Positions 58,682 through 64,000 of a stretch of 64,000 nucleotides of DNA are shown one piece after another. Positions within the stretch are counted from its first letter, which is position 1, and the number at the start of each line of letters is the position of its first letter. The notes beneath the pieces were generated by a model that worked only from the letters and a program-made list of their open reading frames with translations, searched no databases and was not told where the DNA came from. The DNA is taken from positions 930,001-994,000 of the forward strand of contig NHZP01000009.1 in assembly GCA_003313425.1 (NCBI GenBank), read 5' to 3'. The DNA is from Pseudopyrenochaeta lycopersici (taxonomy: Eukaryota > Ascomycota > Dothideomycetes > Pleosporales > Pseudopyrenochaetaceae). Position numbers and translations under genes: made by a program.

Positions 58682-58702
58682 GCACTGCAATCTCTAGCGC
58701 GC
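58682..58702 (+). repeat. Diverged repeat copy 4
   Basis: GCACTGCAAT then TAGCGCGC. GGGAGCTCA follows and CCAACCAGTAG plus ATACA come 30-45 bp later, in the same order as after copy 2. Confidence 0.65.
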
Positions 58703-59271
58703 ACGGGGAGCTCACGCTAGGTGCCTGGCAGCCAACCAGTAGTAGTATACATGCATGATTCGCTTTGCTAACATTCCTCCTCCCAGTCAGCCTCATCCCA
58801 CCGATCGATCACTATCATCCTCATCATTTACCTGTGCCACCATAACTCAATGACAAAAGTACTCAATTTCTACTACCGAATAATAAGTATGCTATCCCCC
58901 TGTGAATGAACAGGCAAGAAGTGGGTAAATCAAGACAAGCATGAATTGAAGTAAGATATTGGTCTGATTACAATCTCTGGGGTTCTTGTGAAAATGTGGT
59001 TTCGTGAGAAAAACAAAAAACAAAAATAGGAACGACGCCACGAGCTCCATGCTAAGGAAGAGGGGGTTATGTCTGACATTGAGAAGCCGAAAAGTGAAAA
59101 ATCAGAGCACAGTAATGCGTATGTTGATCTTGGACATCATACCAGAAGTGGGAAGACTAGGTACTCCTCAGTCCATGAAATCTAGGCTCCGTGAAAATGA
59201 TAGTGACCCAAACTCCATCATCCACTCTTCGATTTCTCGTCATTCTCACAGGCTTATACTCGTTCCTTCGC

Positions 59272-62200
59272 CTACGCCACGTAGTAAAGCTTCATGGCAC
59301 TGAGAACCCGCTTCCGGCATACTGGGCAACTCTGTACCTCCCGGGCACATCCCAGACACGCAACGACGTGCCCACAGTCATAAAAAGCTGCTTCAGCTTC
59401 TCCATCCCAGCAAATACGACATAATCTCTCCGCCTCTTGAGCATTCTTCCAATGTGTGACTCCCTCACCAAACTTCTTGTCCTGTTTCCAGCCACCAACG
59501 TATGTGTTTCCAGTCGCGGCTTCAACAAAAGTGCCACTTCCGTGTTGCTGGTTGTCAACCCAATCGCCATCGTATGTATCGCCGTTTTGGAACGTGTACT
59601 GACCGTGGCCGTGGCGCTGGCCGAGACGAAATGTGCCTTCGTAGGTGGCACCGGAATGGTAGATGCGATTTCCATGACCGTGGCGCTGGCCGTTTTGAAT
59701 TTCCCCTTTGTAGAATTGCGAAGAGAAGTAGCTGTACGTGAAATGGCCATTGAGTTTGGAAGGAAAGTTACGAGCAAATGAACGAAACGCGAGGTAGGAC
59801 TGAGGGTCTGCGAAGGCTGCACGTGCAGCGAGAGCAGTGCGCTGCTCAGCAGGTTGGGGTAGGATGACGATCACAATGCTAGTGTTGTGCAGATCAACTT
59901 GAGCAAATGTACGGCGGTGTTTTATGGGGCGAGTAGTGGTCAGCTCTTCCTCTTCCCACATCTCGATCTTCTTCTTGTCTTCGATTGGCAGGCCCAGAAG
60001 TGTCACAACAGTTTCGTCCACTCTAACAGACTTGAGAGCAATGTGTGAGCCTTTCGATTCGAGCGCTTGCTTCGATGGGTTCCAAAGCTTGAGGAAGAAG
60101 TAAATCTCGTCTGGAGGTGGCGCAGGGGATGGTGTGCGCGCTGGTGGCGGTGGCAAGATGGGTTCTGTCGGGAGATCTGGGATGTCCACCGGTGGTGGTG
60201 GTGGAGGTGGTGGCAGATCCTCCTGGGTGCCGCCCATCTCCGTGTCGTCTGGCATGGTAGCACTCGGAATGACAACATCAACGGCAGGCGGATCAGGCGG
60301 AGGAGCTGATTCTACCTCCACCATGGCAGTATCATCACCTGCACTTTCAACAGGAGGAGCTGGATTATCAAGTGCTGGTGTTGGTGGTTCCACCGGTGGC
60401 TCATCCGGTTCGCTCATAGGTGTATCCTCTGACTGCGGCGGTATCTCTGCCGGCGAAATGCTCGACTCAGGTGCTACGACGTTTGTCTCTACCTGAATGT
60501 CCTCTACTGGTGCTGGTGCTGGAGCTGGAGCCTCAGACTCGTTCGTTTCTCCCTTTTTCACCTCCTCCTCCTTTGGAAGTTCAGGAAGCTTGTCGAAATC
60601 GAGTACATGCACCCATAGTCTGCGGCACGTGAACGGAGAGTCCTCTAGGTTCCAGTCCTTCGCATTACTAGAGCGATCGTAACTGCCACTGGAATACTCC
60701 ATCTTACCGGTTCCCAAAAGATTGGGGCGACCGAAAGAGCCCCGAACAGGGTCCAGGAACCAGAACTTTACTTGCCGCGGATCTTGAACGTCTTTCAGCA
60801 GGCCAACCAGTTTTTCGCGGATCTCTTTGCATCCGTCTTTGCTCGACAACTGCACCTTATGAACGAGTTCAGAGTTTCCAGCTTCCCACTTTGGATCATA
60901 GGCGTCGAATGTTCCAGGACCTTCATGTTGTGCGAAAGTTCGGGAATCAATGACCTGAAAGTCAAGCATCTTTGCTGGCTCTACAATCTTATCTTCTACT
61001 AGCTTTTCTTCCTTTTCGCCCTCAACAACTGGCTCTTCGATGGGCGGAGGGGGCATTGGAGGCAGAAGAGTGGATGTCTTGCTCTTTTCAACTTCATTCT
61101 TGATCCATTGCGGAACATCCCACTGCTCATACTCAGCATCTGAAACAAAAGCTGACTGTGCAGCGTCGTCGCGCACATATAACGCAATGTATGCCACGGC
61201 ATCGTTCCCAACAACCTGCTCCGTCCCAGGCTTGCCTTCATGCGCATCGACTGCTTGTCGCTTACTGAGGCACTTGACCTGGTTTTCGTCCTTGCTATCC
61301 GAGTAACTGTACCACCGTGATCCTGGCCCCTCGGGTCGCAGAATCGGTTGATATACGTAGGATTGGAGCGTTTGCTTGTGCACTACAAACCCGTAGAGTG
61401 TGTATGAAGTTCCGCTGATCGCAATACGATCGTCCAAAGTGACTTTATTCAACAATTTGACGTAGGATCGGGTCTTTAGGTCAAAGGCCTGGCGTTCCAA
61501 TTCAACTGTCAATAGCTGCGGGAGCGGTTGTCCGGAGAGCGTAAAGTTAGCCGACTTATTGATTGCTGCCTGCATACTCTCAACTCCTACGACTGGTACT
61601 CGATAACTGGGCACGCCGACAGAATAGTCGCGTTTTGGTCCGAACATATTCTGGAACATAAGAGCTTGCGGCGTATCTTGTAGCTCCTCCTCAAGTTTAG
61701 TGCGCAGGACTTCCCAAGTTTCGATTACATCAAGCTTATCGAGGCGCTCATGAATACCATACCACTCCAGAGCATCTAGGATGTCATCCAGAGGAACTGC
61801 GCCAGCGCCGGGTTCTACTTGCGTCCGTAGCATATAGAGGACCTTCTGCAGAGCGCTAATTAGCGGTTTGGGGCGGGCAAATGGCTCCTCTTCAGGATCT
61901 GCCACCTCGGTGCTGTATAGAAGACCGCGGAAAGGTTTGAACAGCAACCAGGATGCAACGGCAGAGATCATGTTGCCGCCAGGCGCACTTGCATCCTCGC
62001 CTAGCATGAGGCCTTGCAGTCCTGTCATGGCAAAGCTGTCCCACGGATTTTCCCGGCTATGATGCTCCCACAAGCAGTCGGTCTCGTCCTTTATGATTCG
62101 AATGTAGCCAGTAAATGCAAGCTTGTCATCTCGAAGGAGCGCCTGGCGGTGCCCGCGCATGCGGTGGGCGATGTCATAGTACGGCCCGTGAAATCGCGTC

Positions 62201-63573
62201 CATCCCCAATCAGGCGAGCCATTGCAAAATCGATGCAAGGCAGTCCTCGAATAGTGAACGCGTGGTTCTGTGGGGTTGTAGAGCACGACGGACACTTGAG
62301 CCGCTACGCACTTACGCTTTGGAACTGTCTTCGATCCCAAAAGAGGTAGAGGCGCATGCTGGTTTTCTGCTGGTGGAGCCGGGGCCGAGGCGTCTACCGG
62401 CACATCCTTGTTCGTCACCATTGCGTCCGCTTCCTTCACCTCTTCCTCGTTTTCCTCACCCATACCTTCTTTGGAGGCATCCTCCCCCTTAGTCTCATTC
62501 TTTTCCGTCTTTGCATCTACAACGCTTAGGCACTCAAGGTAGACGCTGAGATAATCAGAATCGTTTCCCTTAGGATAGAACTTGATCTGCCACTGGTGTC
62601 CACCAATAGTAACAGGTTCAGACTTCATGACGATATCTCGATTCGGCTTCTCACGTGTTCCATTATAAGCGTCTATGGTCCAGTGAATGCGACCAGTCTC
62701 CCCTGCAGTGTACTCAGGCTCCTCCAAGGGCAGGAACGCTTTGCTCTCCCAGTGTTCGTGGTCGAGAGCGCTATGCTCGTTTGCCTCGTCAATCTCCTTG
62801 AGCTCAGCCTCGTCTGGCGAAGAAGTGTCTTCTTGTATTGGGTGCCATGGTTGCAATCCATCATCATCGTCTGAGGAGTCCGAGTCGGAGCGAATGGGTT
62901 CGGCGGGCGGTGGCGGAGGCGGGGGCTCTATGCTGGGATCGGTTGGTGGAGGAGGGTCTGATGAGGGGGCGTTTTCTGTCTGTGTCTGTTTGCTCTCAGC
63001 ATTAAATCGGCTTGGTGGTTGCAATCCCTGGCTTACCGCATCATCCCCTGGAGCTACTGGTGGAGCTTGCTCATTGCCTGACGCAACTTGAGTGTCTGCA
63101 TTTGGAGTAGGCGTGGTTGGCGTAGTTGGCGTGATGGTAGCTGTAGCCGCTTGCTCTGGGACAGCCGAGCCATTTGGTAGCACTAGTTCGGTGTCTACAT
63201 CTGGCGTTGTGTCCATCACGTCCTCGTCGACAGCGGCGACTTCCACTGCGACAGGGCTAGCAGCTGGCTCACGATTGCCGGGAGTGCTGGCAGTCTCGGC
63301 CACGTGCCCATTTGTCAAACCACTGTCGTCCTCCATCTCTGCATCTTCCCGATCATGCCTTTGACCGATGGGCGGTAATGTGGTGACGGAGGAGCTCATG
63401 TCTACATCGGCTTGCGGTTGTGGTGGAGGTGGAGGTGGAGGTGGAGGTGAAGGGGAAGCAGGTGCTTGCGCATGAAAGAGATGGTTTGGTGATTGTGGTG
63501 GGCTCGAGAAGGAGGGTGAGGAGGGTTGTTGTTGTTGGCTGAAATGCAGCGGCTGTTCTACGCTGACGCTCAT
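59272..63573 (-). CDS. MATH / degenerate USP-like / MORN / RING protein (putative E3 ligase)
   Basis: One uninterrupted frame of 1433 residues, starting MSVSVEQPLHF. Residues 1-280 are Pro/Ala/Glu-rich disorder with poly-Pro runs. A MATH domain follows (about 294-495; GRIHWTIDAYNG, then WGWTRFHGPYYDI), with an acidic insert. Residues about 515-800 line up with the USP7-type ubiquitin protease fold. However, the Cys box reads GLQGLMLG...GGNMIS without Cys, and the His box (YGFVVHKQTLQSYVYQP) lacks the GH pair, so protease activity is unlikely. USP-like landmarks remain in SRWYSYSD and AVAYIALYVRDD. A second Pro-rich linker leads to three or four MORN repeats (about 1290-1375; YEGTFRLGQRHGHG, then YDGDWVDNQQHGSG). 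A C3HC4 RING ends the chain (CRIC, CGH, CLGC, CPVC; about 1386-1425). Such proteins are usually just called MATH/UCH-domain proteins; no function is known to me. Confidence 0.86.
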   Translation of the reverse strand: MSVSVEQPLHFSQQQQPSSPSFSSPPQSPNHLFHAQAPASPSPPPPPPPPPQPQADVDMSSSVTTLPPIGQRHDREDAEMEDDSGLTNGHVAETASTPGNREPAASPVAVEVAAVDEDVMDTTPDVDTELVLPNGSAVPEQAATATITPTTPTTPTPNADTQVASGNEQAPPVAPGDDAVSQGLQPPSRFNAESKQTQTENAPSSDPPPPTDPSIEPPPPPPPAEPIRSDSDSSDDDDGLQPWHPIQEDTSSPDEAELKEIDEANEHSALDHEHWESKAFLPLEEPEYTAGETGRIHWTIDAYNGTREKPNRDIVMKSEPVTIGGHQWQIKFYPKGNDSDYLSVYLECLSVVDAKTEKNETKGEDASKEGMGEENEEEVKEADAMVTNKDVPVDASAPAPPAENQHAPLPLLGSKTVPKRKCVAAQVSVVLYNPTEPRVHYSRTALHRFCNGSPDWGWTRFHGPYYDIAHRMRGHRQALLRDDKLAFTGYIRIIKDETDCLWEHHSRENPWDSFAMTGLQGLMLGEDASAPGGNMISAVASWLLFKPFRGLLYSTEVADPEEEPFARPKPLISALQKVLYMLRTQVEPGAGAVPLDDILDALEWYGIHERLDKLDVIETWEVLRTKLEEELQDTPQALMFQNMFGPKRDYSVGVPSYRVPVVGVESMQAAINKSANFTLSGQPLPQLLTVELERQAFDLKTRSYVKLLNKVTLDDRIAISGTSYTLYGFVVHKQTLQSYVYQPILRPEGPGSRWYSYSDSKDENQVKCLSKRQAVDAHEGKPGTEQVVGNDAVAYIALYVRDDAAQSAFVSDAEYEQWDVPQWIKNEVEKSKTSTLLPPMPPPPIEEPVVEGEKEEKLVEDKIVEPAKMLDFQVIDSRTFAQHEGPGTFDAYDPKWEAGNSELVHKVQLSSKDGCKEIREKLVGLLKDVQDPRQVKFWFLDPVRGSFGRPNLLGTGKMEYSSGSYDRSSNAKDWNLEDSPFTCRRLWVHVLDFDKLPELPKEEEVKKGETNESEAPAPAPAPVEDIQVETNVVAPESSISPAEIPPQSEDTPMSEPDEPPVEPPTPALDNPAPPVESAGDDTAMVEVESAPPPDPPAVDVVIPSATMPDDTEMGGTQEDLPPPPPPPPVDIPDLPTEPILPPPPARTPSPAPPPDEIYFFLKLWNPSKQALESKGSHIALKSVRVDETVVTLLGLPIEDKKKIEMWEEEELTTTRPIKHRRTFAQVDLHNTSIVIVILPQPAEQRTALAARAAFADPQSYLAFRSFARNFPSKLNGHFTYSYFSSQFYKGEIQNGQRHGHGNRIYHSGATYEGTFRLGQRHGHGQYTFQNGDTYDGDWVDNQQHGSGTFVEAATGNTYVGGWKQDKKFGEGVTHWKNAQEAERLCRICWDGEAEAAFYDCGHVVACLGCAREVQSCPVCRKRVLSAMKLYYVA
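60191..60213. repeat. GGT/GGA microsatellite inside the MATH/RING gene
   Basis: GGT-rich triplet run encoding eight consecutive prolines on the minus strand. Confidence 0.7.
63422..63451. repeat. GGTGGA microsatellite inside the MATH/RING gene
   Basis: Four perfect GGTGGA units and one variant, encoding the N-terminal poly-proline run on the minus strand. Likely length-polymorphic. Confidence 0.75.
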
Positions 63574-64000
63574 GGCTGTTGCTGAGGGGGACAGCGCATG
63601 TGAAGGTGGGAAACGATAGTTGATGCAGTTGAAGAATGACGATTAGCTCTGCAGCAGAGAGAGAAAGGTCCCGGCAGAGGTCGATTAGTGAAAGGAGATG
63701 CACACGAGGCTGCAGGGTCGGCTGCAACTGCAGGTATCGCGGAGCTCCGTCAAGACAAGCTCTATTGCGCTATCGCGGCGACGAGGGTATATAGTTACAC
63801 GGGACAAAGAATACGATACAGGAGTGGCAGCATCGGCGACTTGTCGAAGAGTCAAATTCAAACAAACGAAAATCAGGCACGGGCGAGGCTGGGCTTAAGG
63901 CTTGAGCTTGTGCGTGGCAGCCTACCAGCATGTGGCACCATGATCCCCATCCAAGAGGCACAGAATGAGGCGGTAAAGCTAGGTATCAGCTGTCCGGGCC
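63574..64000. promoter_or_regulatory. Upstream region of the MATH/RING gene
   Basis: 427 bp to the window edge, presumably the promoter and leader of the minus-strand gene. No supported gene. Confidence 0.5.

Larger units (their letters stand above)
55173..59271. other. Gene-poor stretch of 4.1 kb
   Basis: Between the 5' end of the zinc-finger gene and the 3' end of the MATH/RING gene. Open frames are short and featureless. Its left end must contain the zinc-finger gene's promoter. It also holds a scatter of TTGACAA words (56.3-56.9 kb), a family of diverged 20-bp repeats (57.47-58.70 kb) and one weak 81-codon frame, all listed separately. No transposase or reverse-transcriptase fragment is visible. 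Confidence 0.55.

Noticed and set aside
60134..60496. Glycine-rich 120-codon plus-strand frame
   Set aside because: It is the reverse complement of the proline-rich linker of the MATH/RING protein.

Overview
The window is nuclear DNA of a filamentous ascomycete, most likely a dothideomycete of the Pleosporales. The genes are fungal orthologues interrupted by many short introns (mostly 45-70 nt) with GTRNGT donors and a CTAAC/CTGAC branch site just before the acceptor. Gene content and order look like an ordinary chromosome arm. I recognise no transposase, reverse transcriptase, rRNA, tRNA or CRISPR array. Exon structures were rebuilt by hand from splice motifs and reading-frame continuity; none has been checked against RNA.

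Layout. 0-4.6 kb: the 5' part of an unrecognised basic protein running off the left edge, then 3 kb without a convincing gene. 4.6-11 kb: a small secreted cysteine-containing protein, the repair protein Rad14/XPA, peptidyl-tRNA hydrolase and a Cut12-type spindle pole body protein. 11.5-16.5 kb: the eIF2alpha kinase Gcn2. 16.8-22.6 kb: a NOD-like receptor (lipase-like + NB-ARC + TPR) followed on the same strand by a CorA-like membrane protein. This is the most accessory-looking part of the window. 23-32 kb: two drug-efflux-type transporters in tandem on the minus strand, an MFS (Flr1-like) and an ABCC (Ybt1-like). 33.7-38.8 kb: complex I subunit NDUFA12 and phosphatidylglycerophosphate synthase Pgs1, divergent from a 188-bp promoter, then the GPI mannosyltransferase Smp3. 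39.9-50.2 kb: Skp1, the vitamin B6 synthase Pdx1, aminopeptidase P, an importin-13/Pdr6-like karyopherin and a FUN14 protein. 50.7-55.2 kb: GPI ethanolamine-phosphate transferase Gpi7/Las21 and a RanBP2-type zinc-finger protein. 55.2-59.3 kb: a 4-kb gene-poor stretch with diverged short repeats. 59.3-63.6 kb: a 1433-residue intronless gene whose product combines MATH, a degenerate USP-like region, MORN repeats and a C-terminal RING.

Functional links. Gpi7 and Smp3 act on the same GPI-anchor precursor in the ER but are 12 kb apart, so clustering is not implied. NDUFA12 and Pgs1 are both mitochondrial, and the cardiolipin made downstream of Pgs1 supports complex I, so their shared promoter may be meaningful. 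Skp1 and the MATH/RING protein both belong to ubiquitin signalling but are not neighbours. The best leads for something new are the NLR/CorA-like pair, the MATH/pseudo-USP/MORN/RING protein, the secreted protein beside a gene-poor region, and the repeat family at 57.5-58.7 kb.
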